Notes: generated by a model from the letters alone, not told the origin. A DNA stretch of 64,000 nt from Stenogyne calaminthoides (GCA_037126765.1 JBBCBC010000056.1:248001-312000), one strand, 5' to 3'. Counted from the first letter of the stretch, positions 22,548 through 34,544 are shown. Translations and numbers: made by a program.

Positions 22548-23848
22548 TGTTGGGAGATGAATTTAATAAAGAAGATTTTGATTAGATCCCAAAACCACTG
22601 AGTATGACATGTTTAGGATAATCTTGATAGTTGAGTCAGGATTCAGTTTTAGAGTGTTCAGGATGTTTTTTTTCGTGTATAGTCGTGCAGATATAGATCA
22701 AAGTTAGATTCTCAAGATTCTCAAGACTCAAGAGTTTCAAGAAACCGAAAGTTTGATGAAACCGAAGTTTCAAGGTTCAAGATAAATCGAAATCAAGATT
22801 CAAGATGAAATCGAGAAACTCAAGATTCAAGATGAGATCGATAAATCAAGATTCAAGATATCAATCAAGATATCTTCAAGACTCAAGACATCAAGACTCG
22901 TAAGATCAAGATATCAAGACAAAGGATACTGAATGCACAATAATTATCAAGACTCAAGATCCATCAATGCTCAAGATAACCTTGAATGTACCGGGCGAAG
23001 AAACCGAGGAATATAGCCCGGAATTCAAATGACGTGGACCAATGAGAGGAAGACAACCAAACTGAAAAAGTCAGCAGAACTTACAAAGAATAATAGTATG
23101 GATTTGAATGTGATTCTCTCAACGGTAACATTCAAATCCACACTATAAATACAAGTTCTTCCTTCATTATTACGTGTGGAAGTGAGAATATAGCAAAATG
23201 CGATGCTTTCTGAGCTAAGAGAACATATACTCAAGCTTTCCCACCATAGAACACAAGTCTGTAGATATACAAATATATTCAAAGAGTGTTCTAGAACCCA
23301 ATCTAAGCAACCCACGATGTATCCTACGCTTAGAGAGATTTTCCCAACCTTAGCATTGAGGCTAAACAAATGTAAGGGAAAATCTCACCATAGTTGGAGA
23401 CAACACCAAACCCAAACCCCATTCTCGTAAGAGATAACTAGTGGTGAAGTGAGGTAGTTGTTAGGCAATCCCGAGAGAGGGTGATAAGTCCCGTAGGAGT
23501 GTGAACTCGTTAAACATCTAGAGGCGAGCCCGAGAGGGTGATAAGTCCAGTTGGAGTGTGAGCTCGTTAAATATCTAGAGGCGAACTCGAGAGGGTGATA
23601 AGTCCAGTTTGAAGAAATTCCCTAGGAACAGGGAGAGTGGATGTAGGAGCTTGAGTCTCCGAACCACTATACATTGTTGTGTTCTTTACTGTTTTACGTT
23701 CTTATCTTGTCATATGCATTCGATTATAAGCAAAACACAACACATGAGCTTAAAACACAAAAATCTGGAATCACCATTCCTTCACCCCTGTTTTTATATG
23801 CATTTCATGATTATTCCGCATTTCATGGGTTTTCCACTGGGCCTATCA
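22548..23848 (+). repeat. 5' LTR of element D (1301 bp)
   Basis: TGTTGGGAGATG ... GGGCCTATCA. It is near identical to the 3' LTR outside 22680-23010. In that tract nearly every CTG and CAG of the partner LTR is replaced (for example CTGAAG by TCAAG), while the surrounding sequence stays alignable. Contains repeated 'GAGAGGGTGATAAGTCC' units at 23475-23605. Confidence 0.9.
23475..23610. repeat. Short direct repeats in the D LTR
   Basis: About three copies of a unit of about 62 bp containing 'GAGGGTGATAAGTCC' and 'GTGTGAGCTCGTTAAA'. The same array occurs in the 3' LTR near 26055-26215 with a different copy structure. Confidence 0.75.
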
Positions 23849-23850
23849 AT

Positions 23851-23862
23851 TGGTATCAAAGC
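23851..23862 (+). other. Primer-binding site of element D (first copy)
   Basis: TGGTATCAAAGC, one base different from the TGGTATCAGAGC complement of initiator tRNA-Met, two bases after the LTR end. Confidence 0.8.
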
Positions 23863-23947
23863 GGGAGTTCTAAAGTTCACTAATTTCAAAGTGAACACCT
23901 GAACAAATCTTTTTTAAAAACCCGTCTCTGCACTGATACCTATCAAT

Positions 23948-23959
23948 TGGTATCAGAGC
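23948..23959 (+). other. Second, perfect primer-binding-site copy in element D
   Basis: TGGTATCAGAGC lies within a duplicated segment: 'CCTATCAATTGGTATCA' and the following 'GTTCACTAATTTC' occur at 23842-23885 and again at 23939-23985. Confidence 0.75.
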
Positions 23960-25080
23960 AGGAGTTCAAAAGGTTCACTAATTTCAGAGTGACCACCTGA
24001 ACTGATCTTTTTAAAGGAAAACTCATTTCTTTAAAAATGCATATATTTTAATGTTTTGGCGTCCTTGTTGGGATATTTTAGTTTTGATGAACTATGCCAA
24101 AATGATAACAAGTTGAGGGGGAACGAGAGAACAAATTGAGGGGGAACTCACGGAATCAGAAGTAGATGATCGAGATCGACGAGGTCATGCATTTAGACCG
24201 ACGAGATCGATGAGTTAGATGAGTTCGGAGTCAACTGATGAGCTGTGCAATATTTTCAAAAGTGAAGAAAAGCTAAAGCCAGCAAATCAGAAGAGAAGGT
24301 TGCAAATCAGAAGATGAGCAGATAAGACTGATCGAGATCAGACGTGATTGAGATCAGATATGATAACCTGATATGCTAACCTGATATGATGTACATACCT
24401 GATGCTATCCTGATATGTTGATCTGAAGATGTGTTGATCGATCAATCGAGCCGATCGCACCAGCATAAAGAAGAAATCGATAGCCTTTGTGTAAAAATCC
24501 GAGACTCAAGAAGATCTCGAGACTCAAAAAGTAAAACCGATCCGAGATTCAAGAAAGAAAACTGCTTTCGAGACTCAAGAAGTAAAAAGAGACCTCGAGG
24601 GTCGATGTCCAAGTCGAAGAATCAACTCAACTCGAAAAGAGTGTCGATATGCTGATCGGACAAGGTCCGGCTGAAAAGAAACACGAGACTCGGTATGTCA
24701 TCAAGACACCGAGGCTCGATAGACCAAGAGCCGAGTCAAGATCAAAGAAGATCAAGACCCGGCATCAAGACTCTTGTATTTCTTTATGTTTTTGTCTTTA
24801 CTTTTGATAAGTTCATTGTAAACTGTAACTTTCTATCATACATCAATGGAACTTTATCTTTTATGCTCAAAGATAATACCTCATTATCTTTTTACATGTC
24901 TTTGCTTTTGATATGCCTGATTGTTGTTGAAGAAATTGTTGGGAGATTTATTATAAAATTGTTGGGAGAATGATTGTGAAAATTGTTGGGAGATATACCA
25001 TTCTTGTATTGTAATAGGAAAAACTGAAACCTGAGTATAGGTTAAGTGTTTTTGTAACAAGATGGTTTTGACATCATCAA

Positions 25081-25092
25081 AAAGAGGGAAAT
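25081..25092 (+). other. Polypurine tract of element D
   Basis: AAAGAGGGAAAT directly before the TGTTGGGAG start of the 3' LTR. Confidence 0.82.
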
Positions 25093-26460
25093 TGTTGGGA
25101 GCTGAATTTAATAAAGAAGATTTTGATTAGATCTCAAAACCCCTGAGTATGACATGTTCAGGATAATCTTGATAGTTGAGTCAGGATTTAGTTTTAGAGT
25201 GTTCAGGATGTTATCTGCACCGTGTATAGTCAGCAGATATAGATCAGGTTAGATTCTGAAGACTCGGTAAGTTTCTGAAGAAACTGAAGTTTCAGTATGA
25301 AACTGAAGTTTCTGAAGGTTCAGTATGAAACTGAGAAACTGAAGACTCGGTATGAAACTGAGAAACTGAAGACTCAGTATGAGACTGAGAAACTGAAGAC
25401 TCAGTATGAAGACTCAGTATATCAATCAGTATATCTCTGAAGACTCAGAAGACACTGAAGACTCCGAAGACAGAAGACTGAAGATACTGAAGACTGAAGA
25501 CAAAGGATACTGAATGCACAATAATTACTGAAGACTCAGTAATGTACTGAATGCTCAGTATAACCTGAATGTTCCGAAGCGAAGAAACTGAGGAATATAG
25601 CCGTTGGAATTCAGCTGACGTGGACCAATGAGAGGAAGACAACCAGCCTGAAAAAGCTGCAGAACTTACAAAGAATAGTATGGATTTGAATGTGATTCTC
25701 TCCAACGGTAACATTCAAATCCACACTATAAATACAAGTTCTTCCTTCATTATTACGTGTGGAAGTGCGGAGAATATAGCAAACGATGCTACAGAGCTAA
25801 GAGAACATATACTCAAGCTTTCCCACCATAGAACACAAGTCTGTAGATATACACATATATTCAAAGAGTGTTCTAGAACCCAATCTAAGCAACCCACGAT
25901 GTATCCTACGCTTAGAGAGATTTTCCCAACCTTAGCATTGAGGCTAAACAAATGTAAGGGAAAATCTCACCATAGTTGGAGACAACACCAAACCCAAACC
26001 CCATTCTCGTAAGAGATAACTAGTGGTGAAGTGAGGTAGTTGTTAGGCAATCCCGAGAGAGGGTGATAAGTCCCGTAGGAGTGTGAACTTGTTAAACATT
26101 TAGAGGCAAGTCCGAGAGGGTGATAAGTCCAGAGGCGAGCCCGAGAGGGTGATAAGTCCAGTTGGAGTGTGAGCTCGTTAAATATCTAGAGGCGAACCCG
26201 AGAGGGTGATAAGTCCAGTTTGAAGGAATTTCCCTAGGAACAGGGAGAGTGGATGTAGGAGCTTGAGTCTCCGAACCACTATACATTGTTGTGTTCTTTA
26301 CTGCTTTACGTTCTTATCTTGTCATATGCATTCGATTATAAGCAAAACACAACACATGAGCTTAAAACGCAAAAATCTGGAATCACCATTCCTTCACCCC
26401 TGTTTTTATATGCATTTCATGATTATTCCGCATTTCATGGGTTTTCCACCGGGCCTATCA
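25093..26460 (+). repeat. 3' LTR of element D (1368 bp)
   Basis: TGTTGGGAGCTG ... GGGCCTATCA. It keeps about forty CTG/CAG trinucleotides between 25235 and 25600 that are missing in the 5' LTR. Confidence 0.9.
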
Positions 26461-26465
26461 ATTTC
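26461..26465. repeat. Target-site duplication of element D (right, ATTTC)
   Basis: Perfect match to 22543-22547. Confidence 0.88.
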
Positions 26466-26570
26466 TAACACCCTTCGGCCCAACTCCATGGACTTGACTC
26501 CTTGTTGACCCAGTTTGAATATCTACACGTGGGATCCCTAGCGGTTTTGTTAGAATATCCCCTATCAAAT
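26466..26570 (-). mobile_element. Continuation of the gypsy/LARD-type LTR beyond D
   Basis: 'CCCTTCGGCCCAACTCC' and 'CTACACGTGGGATCC' continue the fragment interrupted at 22547. Ends near CCCCTATCA (26563-26571). Confidence 0.45.
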
Positions 26571-26614
26571 ATTTCAATTTCGAATCACTCCTCTCTCTTC
26601 ATTATATCCTGAAA

Positions 26615-26735
26615 CGATTCACCCTCTCTATTATTTGGTAAATTGAAACCGATTCAAAATCGATTCACTCCTCTCTCTATTATTTGGTAAATTTCTCCCC
26701 TCTCTCTCTATTATTTGGTAAATTGATTTCCAGAG
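26615..26735. repeat. Tandem repeat with 'CTCTATTATTTGGTAAATT'
   Basis: Three copies of this 19-mer with pyrimidine-rich linkers. Confidence 0.75.
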
Positions 26736-26914
26736 AGAACGACTGGGTTATGGTGGGGGGCCGGTTTCCTATTCTATCTCTCTCTCTCTTAAGTGGGCGT
26801 CGTTTTTTTGGCCGCGGTGGTGTTTGTGGTGTTTGTGTTGTGGTGGCCGTGGTCGGGCGACAGGGTTATGGTGGTGGGCCGCGGTCGGTTCTGGTTTGCG
26901 GGGGGGGCATGGCT
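26736..26914. other. G-rich low-complexity stretch, no supported gene
   Basis: Many GGTGGTG, TGTTTGTGGTG and GGGGGG strings. The open frame here is a by-product of composition. A similar stretch occurs at 28440-28720. Confidence 0.5.
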
Positions 26915-28110
26915 TAGGGGTTATGGGTGCAGATATTCAAAAAATTTAATCTAAAATACAATTTAGAAAACAATTTTAAAAAAAAAAAATTTATTGCGCC
27001 AAAATACAATTTAAAAAAAAATTGTACTTCAAAATTGGCTTAGGGGTGCAGATATTCAAAAAAAATTATTTTCAGAAAATTAATTAATATGCATTTCTAG
27101 GATTGACCCAAAATACAATTAAAAAAAAATTGTACTTCAAAATTGTCTCTAGGGTGTAGAAATTCAAAGAATTTATTTTCTGAAAATTAATTAATATGCA
27201 CTTCTAAGATTGACCCAAAATACAATTAAAAAAAACTGTACTTCAAAATTGGCTCAGGTGTGCAGAAATTCAAAGAATTTATTTTCCGAAAATTAATTAA
27301 TATGACTTCTAAGATTGACCCAAAATACAATTAAAAAAATTGTACTTCAAAATTGGCTCAGTGGTGCAGAAATTCAAAGAATTTATTTTCTGAAAATTAA
27401 TTAATATGCACTTTTAAGATTGACCCAAAATACAATTTAAAAAAAATTGTACTTCAAAATTGGCTCAGGGGTGCAGAAATTCAAAGAATTTATTTTCAGA
27501 AAATTAATTAATATGCACTTCTAGGATTGACCCAAAATACAATTTTTATTTTTAAAAAAACTGTACTTCAAAATTGACTCAGGGGTGCAGAAATTCAAAG
27601 AATTTTTTTCTGAAAATTAATTAATATGCACTTCTAAGATTGACCCAAAATACAATTTAAAAAAAAATTGTACTTCAAAATTGGCTCAGGGGTGCAGAAA
27701 TTCAAATAATTTATTTTTTGAAAATTAATTAATATGCACTTCTAAGATTGACCCAAAATACAATTTAAAAAAAAATTGTACTTCAAAATTGGCTCAGGGG
27801 TGCAGAAATTCAAAGAATTTATTTTCAGAAAATTAATTAATATGCACTTCTAGGACTGACCCAAAATACAATTTTTAAAAATAAATTGTTCTTCAAAATT
27901 GGCCCAGGGGTTCAGAATTTCAAAGAATTTATTTTCTGGAAATTAATATGCACTTTTGAACCTAATCCAAAATACAATTTTTTAAAAAAAATGCATTCTA
28001 AAATTGGTCCAGAGGTGTAGAAATTAAAAGAATTTATTTTTTAAAAATTAATTAATATCCACTTTTAAATCTGGCTCAAAATACAATTTTTTAAATTGTA
28101 TTTAACTAAT
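26915..28110. repeat. Satellite-like tandem array, unit about 105-113 bp, about 11 copies
   Basis: Each unit contains 'GGGGTGCAGAAATTCAAAGA', then 'GAAAATTAATTAATATGCAC', 'GATTGACCCAAAATACAATT' and 'TTGTACTTCAAAATTGGCTC'. Unit starts are near 26922, 27042, 27151, 27256, 27361, 27467, 27581, 27688, 27796, 27906 and 28011. Middle units are the most alike; the outer ones are more diverged, as expected of an array evolving by unequal exchange. Confidence 0.93.
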
Positions 28111-28716
28111 AAAAAATCTGTAAATAGGAAATGTGATTGAATTTTGCTTTTATTGGGACCTTCTTTTAAGGGGAAATTTCAAAGAGATACAAGATTTTCA
28201 TAGTAATATCAATTAGATACAAACATATACACCCATTTCAATTAGGTACAAAATCAAAGATAAAATACCACTTATACTCTTACTTCCAATTTGGATCAAA
28301 CAAATAAGTAGAATCAGTCCGCCCCATTCTCTCTAATATCTTTCAAACCACTAATATATTTCTCTCTCTAAAAACTACCTCCATCTCTCTAAAAATCATC
28401 CGCCCCCTTCTCCCTTCTCCCAAAATCACGATCTGGGTTCTAAGAGGATTTTTTGCACGGAGTCGGCGGATGGTGGTGGGGGTGTGCGGATTTTTTGCGT
28501 GGAGGTGATGGCAGTGGGGGTGCGTGGAGGCGGAGGATTTTTTGCAGCGGTGGCGCGGTGGCGGTGGGTTTGTGCGGTGGTGCGTAGTGGGTGGTTTTTG
28601 CAGAGGAGATCTGGTGGCGATTTTTGCAGGTTTATGCGGTAGCGGTGGGGGTGTGTGGAGGCGGCGGATGGTGGTGGGGGTGAGCAGGAGACGGCGGATG
28701 GGGGCTTTATGGTGTG
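28111..28716. other. Spacer and G-rich repeat before element B, no supported gene
   Basis: 28140-28270 resembles the dispersed 'GGTACAAA' repeat. 28440-28716 is built of GGCGGATGGTGGTGGGGGTG-like strings. A similar G-rich stretch continues on the far side of element B at 46690-46735, so B landed inside this stretch. Confidence 0.5.
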
Positions 28717-28721
28717 GTGAG
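28717..28721. repeat. Target-site duplication of element B (left, GTGAG)
   Basis: GTGAG precedes TGTTGGGG and recurs at 46690-46694 after CTCCAACA. Confidence 0.9.
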
Positions 28722-30578
28722 TGTTGGGGAATTAATTGTCCGGATCTATTCGGGATGAATATTTAAATACAAATTTAATTCTAACAATTATTACTAGCAT
28801 GAATTAATCATATATTAATTCAAATAATAATTCAACAACAAATCATGCATATAAATTTATCACATAAATCCTACGCATGCGGAATAACTAGGAGTTTACG
28901 TGAACTAACCTCTCGGAGTGACAATCGTTGAGAAGATGGATATCCCTGTTCACACAAACAAACCCAAAGAGCATTCTCAAGTATTCCCTCGTCCTTGTCC
29001 AACAATCCGGTGGAAAGATACTCGTGAACAATTAACAAAAGAAAAAATAAAATTATGTTGCACCACCTTTGTGGATTTCTAATTTTTCCAACACATGGAA
29101 TTGCATGGGGATGAAAAATTCATCCCTATTTATAATACTAGGTGGTGGCCGATTTTTCCCTAGGAATAAGATGGGAAAATCTTTTTCTTGGTCTCCAAGA
29201 AATCTTGAATATATCCAATATATTATTTTCTCCATATTTAAAATATTCCACAAAAAAATCTCACATTCTCTTGTTATGGAATTTTCGAAAAATAAGGGTC
29301 AAGATTTTCAAGATTGGGATCTTCTTGAATTTATGAGACATTCTTGTATTCCAATAATACATATCTTCCATAATATCTTTTCAAGAAAATCAAGAAAATC
29401 TTTCCTTCCTTATTTATTCATTATTTTCAAAAATTTACAAACAAATAGCCAATTGGGAGATTTCTTGAATATAATGAGATAATCTTGTATTCCAAGAATA
29501 CTTATCCTCATTCCATAACAAAATTCAAAGAAAATTTTTCTCCCTCTTTATTTATTTATTTTCGAAAAATTTAGGAAAAATAGGCAACAATATTTTATTT
29601 AATTTTAAACACTTTTTTTAAGTTATTTGACTTTATATTTGGGCTACTTGAGGGGCCTTTAGGAGAATTAAGATTGGACCTTCCAATGGACCTTGAACTT
29701 CCAATATTGAGCCACAATATTATTCAAGCCCATAAATATTAATTAATCCCACTACATAATTAATATTGCACTATCCATCTTAACCCATATTACAGTTAAT
29801 ATGGCTCCCGGTTATTATTTCCCGCGTTTAAGATTATCCAGTCCATTAACTAATTTAAGCCACTGAAATAACTTCACATTAATTAATATATTTTTCCTTG
29901 GTTCAGGAACGGCTCAACATTATTATCCATACCGGAAAACTAATTCCACTTGCATGATTTGGTATGAAAAACTTATGAGCCTCCTAAGGGGACTAATCAA
30001 CAAGACGCACTTGCACACCCGATTCTCCGTATTAAATCTTAGCAATCGTCATGTAACTAATAATATTGCCCAAGATACAAGGTATTGAATCACATTGATT
30101 CTCTACCCATCTTAAGTCAAAGCAATAGTTATTAATTCCACACAATCCTATTTAAGGAACGAAGATTAAGAAATAACTAACCACTGAGGTCTAATTCTTC
30201 TATATTCGGTACTAAAGAATTTATCCTCCTGTAGGTCCTCTTCAGTGCAACATTATGCACTAGTGTAATCTCTTGGTCAAGAAAAGTCAATCCGAGCCTT
30301 ACACTTCAACCTTTCACAATAAATTGTTCATTTCCATCTAGGTTGTGAATTCCGTACTTTTAGTTACAAGGGACTGCTAATTTAATCTTCTGTGATCTGG
30401 TATCACTAAATTAACTATAATTTAACACGTACTAATTATTGAACAGTTATGCAGTAAATATTTGTAACATTCAATGATATTTAAAGCAACAGTGATAAAT
30501 AATTTATTTAAGCAAATAAGTCTGAAATTCAGTCTGGTTATACAAAGTAAAAACATACTTTCCAGTATAACCCCAACA
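28722..30578 (-). repeat. 3' LTR of element B (1857 bp)
   Basis: TGTTGGGGTTATACTGG (from 30578) to CCCCAACA (28722) on the - strand. Closely similar to 44830-46689. Shares the 'AATTAATTGTCCGG' end that sets the B subfamily apart from C ('AATAAGTTGCACGG'). Confidence 0.92.
29127..29134 (-). promoter_or_regulatory. TATA box in 3' LTR of B
   Basis: TATAAATA on the - strand in the conserved promoter block. Confidence 0.55.
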
Positions 30579-30579
30579 A

Positions 30580-30589
30580 TCTCCCACTT
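30580..30589 (-). other. Polypurine tract of element B
   Basis: AAGTGGGAGA on the - strand, one base before the LTR, as in A and C. Confidence 0.85.
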
Positions 30590-30694
30590 ATACTCAAAGT
30601 CTGCTTTTAAGTATACTACAGCACGTCTCGTGTAGAATCTATGTGACATCTAATGTCACCTACACGAACCTAATAATATCTCTCCCACTTATAC

Positions 30695-32592
30695 TCAAAG
30701 CAGATTGGCTATGGTCTTAACACTCATTCCTTCCACATGTCTCTCGAATGTATTCTGAGGCAGACCCTTTGTGAATGGATCTACTAGGTTGTCCTCTGAC
30801 GCGATCTTTGCCACCTCTATATCTCCTCTCTTAACGATTTCTCGTATAAGATGGTATTTCCTTTCAATGTGTTTGCTGGCCTTGTGGGCTCTTGGTTCCC
30901 TTGAATTTTCAACTGCTCCGGCATTATCACAATAGACCGTGATTGTGCTGGGCAAATTCGGAACTACGTCCAAGTTCACTAGGAAGTTCTTGAGCCAAAC
31001 CGCTTCCTTCACTGCTTCACTAGCAGCTACATACTCGGCTTCCATGGTAGAATCTGCGATGCATTTATGCTTAACGCTTGTAGAATCTTGCGATGCATTT
31101 CTGCTTAACGCTTCTCCATGTCATGGCTCCTCCCTCCATGCAAAACACACTACCCAAGGTAGATTTTCTGGAATCTAAGTCTGATTGGAAATCCGAGTCC
31201 GTGTAACCGATGGGAATCAGACTGTCTGACTGATAAACCAACATTCTATCCCGAGTTCTCTTCAGATACTTCAGAATGTTTTTAACTGCAGTTCAATGTT
31301 CTTTCCCCGGATTACTCTGATATCTTGCTACCATTCCAACGGCAAAGCAAATATCTGGCCTCGTGCACAGCATAGAATACATGAGGCTTCCGACGGCCGA
31401 AGCATAAGGAACGCCCTTCATGTCATCTATCTCCTTTTGCGTCTTCGGGCACATTTCTTTAGATAGATGTATTTCATGTCTGAAAGGTACAAAACCTTTC
31501 TTGGAATCTTGCATGCTGAATCGCTTCAAGACAGTATCTATGTATGAAGCTTGCGATAAGCCTATCACCCTTTTCTTACGATCTCAAGTGATTTTGATCC
31601 CAAGGATGTGACCGGCTTCCCCTAAGTCCTTCATATCAAACTATTTTGACAGCCATGCCCTTACGTCCGACAATACCTTTACATCGTTCCCGATGAGCAG
31701 AATATCGTCTACGTATAGTACTAAGAATACCAATGCAGTTTCGACACGCTTCTTGTACACACAACTTTCAAACTCATTTTGATCGAACCCGTAAGACTTT
31801 ATAACCTGATCAAAACATTGGTTCCAAGCACGCGACGCTTGCTTCAGTCCATAAATGGACTTCTTGAGCTTGCAAACTAGATTTTCTTGGCCCTTTTCAA
31901 TGAAGCCTTCGGGTTGTTGCATATAGATTTCTTCTTCAAGACTTCTGTTGAGGAAAGTTGTCTTGACATCCATCTGCCAGATCTCAAAATCGAGATGCGC
32001 AGCTATCGACAAGAGAATACAGATGGACTTGAGCATAGCTACTGGCGAAAAGGTCTCCTCATAGTCGATCCCTTCTTTATGAGTATATGTTTTTGCCACA
32101 AGTCTAGCTTTGAAGGTTTCTACCTTCCCTTCAGGTCCTCTTTTTCTCTTGTACACCCACTTGCATCCAATGGGCTTGACCCCATTTAGTGGTTAGACTA
32201 GCTCCCACACCTTATTATGATCCATAGAACCCATCTCGGCTTCCATTGCCATTTGCCAAGAACTCGCGTCCTTGTCTTGGATTGCCTCATTGTAAGTCCA
32301 TGGGTCTGATTCATTTTCACCGGGGACCAAGACTCTCCTATCCCCATGAATCTCTCGGGTTATCTAACGACCCTCCCACTACGACGAGGTTCCGGTTGTG
32401 TAAGTGTGTCGTTTGGTATGTCAACTTGTACTGTTGGCATTGAGGTAAGACCCCTTAGCTCATCCAAGGTAATCTCACTTCTGGGTTTTTTTTCGTTCAT
32501 ATAGTCTTCTTCCAAAAAATCTAAAGTGCGTACTGATTACCACCTTTTGATCCTCGGGACCGTAGAACATGCACCCTTTCGTTCCCTCGGGG
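30695..32592 (-). pseudogene. pol: Copia pol of element B, RT and RNase H part
   Basis: On the - strand, 32156-31641 encodes the RT core with 'QMDVKTTFLNRSLEEEIYMQ', 'KSIYGLKQASRAWNQCFD' and the catalytic 'LYVDDILLIGND'. 31568-31293 is the thumb ('QKEIDDMKGVPYASAVGSLM'). 31045-30695 is RNase H ('EAEYVAASEAVKEAVWL', 'YCDNAGAVENSREPR'). The 5' side ends at 32592 inside the integrase C-terminal region where element C is inserted. A partial duplication of 'GTAGAATCTTGCGATGCATTT' type occurs at 31050-31100 within RNase H. Frameshifts separate the blocks. Confidence 0.9.
32588..32592. repeat. Target site of element C (left, CGGGG)
   Basis: CGGGG lies directly before TGTTAGGG. The other side reads CGGGT (41752-41756). 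Element A has CGGGGTATCC here, so one G seems lost on the right. Confidence 0.7.
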
Positions 32593-34427
32593 TGTTAGGG
32601 AATAAGTTGCACGGATCTATTCGGGATGAATATTTAAATATAAATTTAATTCTTATAATTATTACTAGCATGAATTAATCCTATATTAATTCAAATAATA
32701 ATCCAACAACAAATCATGCATATAAACAATTCACGTAAATCCTACGCATGCGGAAATTCTACGAGTTTAAGTGAACATACCTCTTGGGACGACAATGGTC
32801 TTATTGATTAGACACACCAAAAGAACTTCTCAAGTATTCCCTTAATCCTTGCTCGACTATCCGGTGATAGGACGCTTGCGAACAATTAACAAAAGGAAAA
32901 TAAACTTTGTTGCACCACCTTTGTGGATTTACTAATTTTTCCAGCACATGAAATTGTACTTGGGAATGAAAGAATCATCCCCTATTTATAGATAGAGTGG
33001 TGGTCGAAATTTTAGGGAAAAAACAATGTGGGAAAATCTTTTCTTGATCTCCAAGAAATCTTGAATATATCTCCTATATTCTTTTTCCCATAATTATAAT
33101 ATTCCACAAAAAATCCCACCTTATCTTTGTTATGGAATTTTCGAAATATTAGGCAAGAATCCAAGATTTGGATCTTCTTGAATTTATGAGATATTCTTGT
33201 ATTTCAAGAAATACATATCTTTCATAATATCTTTTCAAGAAAATCAAGAAAATCTTTCTTGCCCTTTATATTTCAATATTTTCGAAAATTGCTTCATGGA
33301 TAACCAAGTGGGAGATTTCTTGAATTTAATGAGATAATCTTGTATTCCAAGAATACATATCTTCATTCCATAACAAAATTCAAAGAAAATCTTTCTCCCC
33401 TTTTATCCATAAATTTCAAAAATTATGAGGAAAAATAAGCAACAATATTTATTTTATTTTAAACACCTTTTTCAGTTATTGGACTATATGTTGGGCTACT
33501 CAGGGGCCTTTAGGAGAATTAAGATTGAACCTTCCAATGGATCTTGAATTATCAATATTGAGCCACAATATTATTCAAGCCCATAAATATTAATTAATCC
33601 CACTACATAATTAATATTGCACTATCCATCTTAACCCATATTACAGTCAATATGGCTCCCGGTTATTATTTCTCGTGTTTAAGATTATCTAGCCCATTAA
33701 TTAATTCAAGCCACTGAAATAGCTTTCCGTTAATTAATATCTTTTGTCCTTGGTTAAGGAACGGTTCAACATTATTATCCATACCGGAAACTAGTTCCAC
33801 TTGCAAGATTTGGTATGATAAAGCTTATGAACCTCCCAAGGGGGCAAATCGAACAAGCGTACTTGCACACGATTCTCCGTATTAAATCTTAGCAATCACA
33901 TGTGACCAATAATATTGCCCAAGATAAAAAGTATTGAATCTCGTTGATTCTCTACCCATGATAAGTCAAAGAAATAGTTACCAACCACACGTGATCCTAT
34001 TTAAGGAACGAAGATTAAGATATAACGAACCACTGAGGTCTAATTCTTCCTTGTTCGATTCAAGAATTTGTCCTCCTCAGGGTCCTCCTATTCAAAGGCA
34101 TCATGCACTAGTGTAATCTCTTGGTCAAGACAAGACAATCCGAGCCTTACACTTCAACCTTTCATGATGGATTGTTAATTTCCATCTAGGTCGTGAATGG
34201 TGTACTTTTAGTTACAAGGGACTGTTAATTTAATCTTCTGTGATCTGGTATCACTAAATTAACTACAATGTAACACGTACTATTTATTGAACAGTTATGC
34301 AGTAAATATATGTAACATTCGATGATATTTAAAGCATCAGTGATAAATAATTTATTTCAGTAAATAAGTCCGAAATTCAGTTTTGATTATACAAAGTAAA
34401 AGCATACTTTCCTGTATAATCCCAACA
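32593..34427 (-). repeat. 3' LTR of element C (1835 bp)
   Basis: TGTTGGGATTATACAGG (from 34427) to CCCTAACA (32593). Nearly identical to 39978-41355 of the other LTR. The last 400 bp of that partner differ strongly. Confidence 0.92.
32983..32990 (-). promoter_or_regulatory. TATA box in 3' LTR of C
   Basis: TATAAATA followed by GGGGATGA on the - strand. Confidence 0.55.
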
Positions 34428-34428
34428 A

Positions 34429-34438
34429 TCTCCCACTT
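34429..34438 (-). other. Polypurine tract of element C
   Basis: AAGTGGGAGA on the - strand beside the LTR. Confidence 0.85.
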
Positions 34439-34544
34439 ATACTCAAAGTCTGTTTTTAAGTATACTACAACATGTCTCGTGTAGTTCCTAATACGTGACA
34501 TCTAATGTCACCTACACGAACCTAATAATTTCTCCCACTTATAC

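Larger units (their letters stand above)
22548..26460 (+). mobile_element. Element D: non-coding LTR retrotransposon (LARD-like), 3.9 kb
   Basis: Two LTRs (22548-23848 and 25093-26460) enclose 1244 bp with a primer-binding site, a polypurine tract and no gag or pol. The 5 bp target duplication is perfect. The internal region carries the 'TTGAGGGGGAAC' and 'TCAAAAAGAGGGAAAT' blocks typical of leaders and 3' ends of plant Copia elements, so D is probably a coding-free derivative moved by a related Copia element. Gene-like open frames in the LTRs are incidental. Confidence 0.88.

Noticed and set aside
22680..23010. Deamination of methylated C (CTG to TTG, CAG to CAA) as the cause of the CTG/CAG changes
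   Set aside because: The observed products are TCG, CCG, CGA or shortened words, often gaining CG. Deamination predicts TG/CA and cannot delete bases.
26684..26917. Gly/Val-rich 77-codon frame
   Set aside because: Pure product of G-rich low-complexity DNA; a similar composition recurs at 28524-28766.
26915..28110. CRISPR-like array of regular repeats
   Set aside because: Units are contiguous diverged copies with no spacers, in a plant nuclear genome; it is a tandem satellite.
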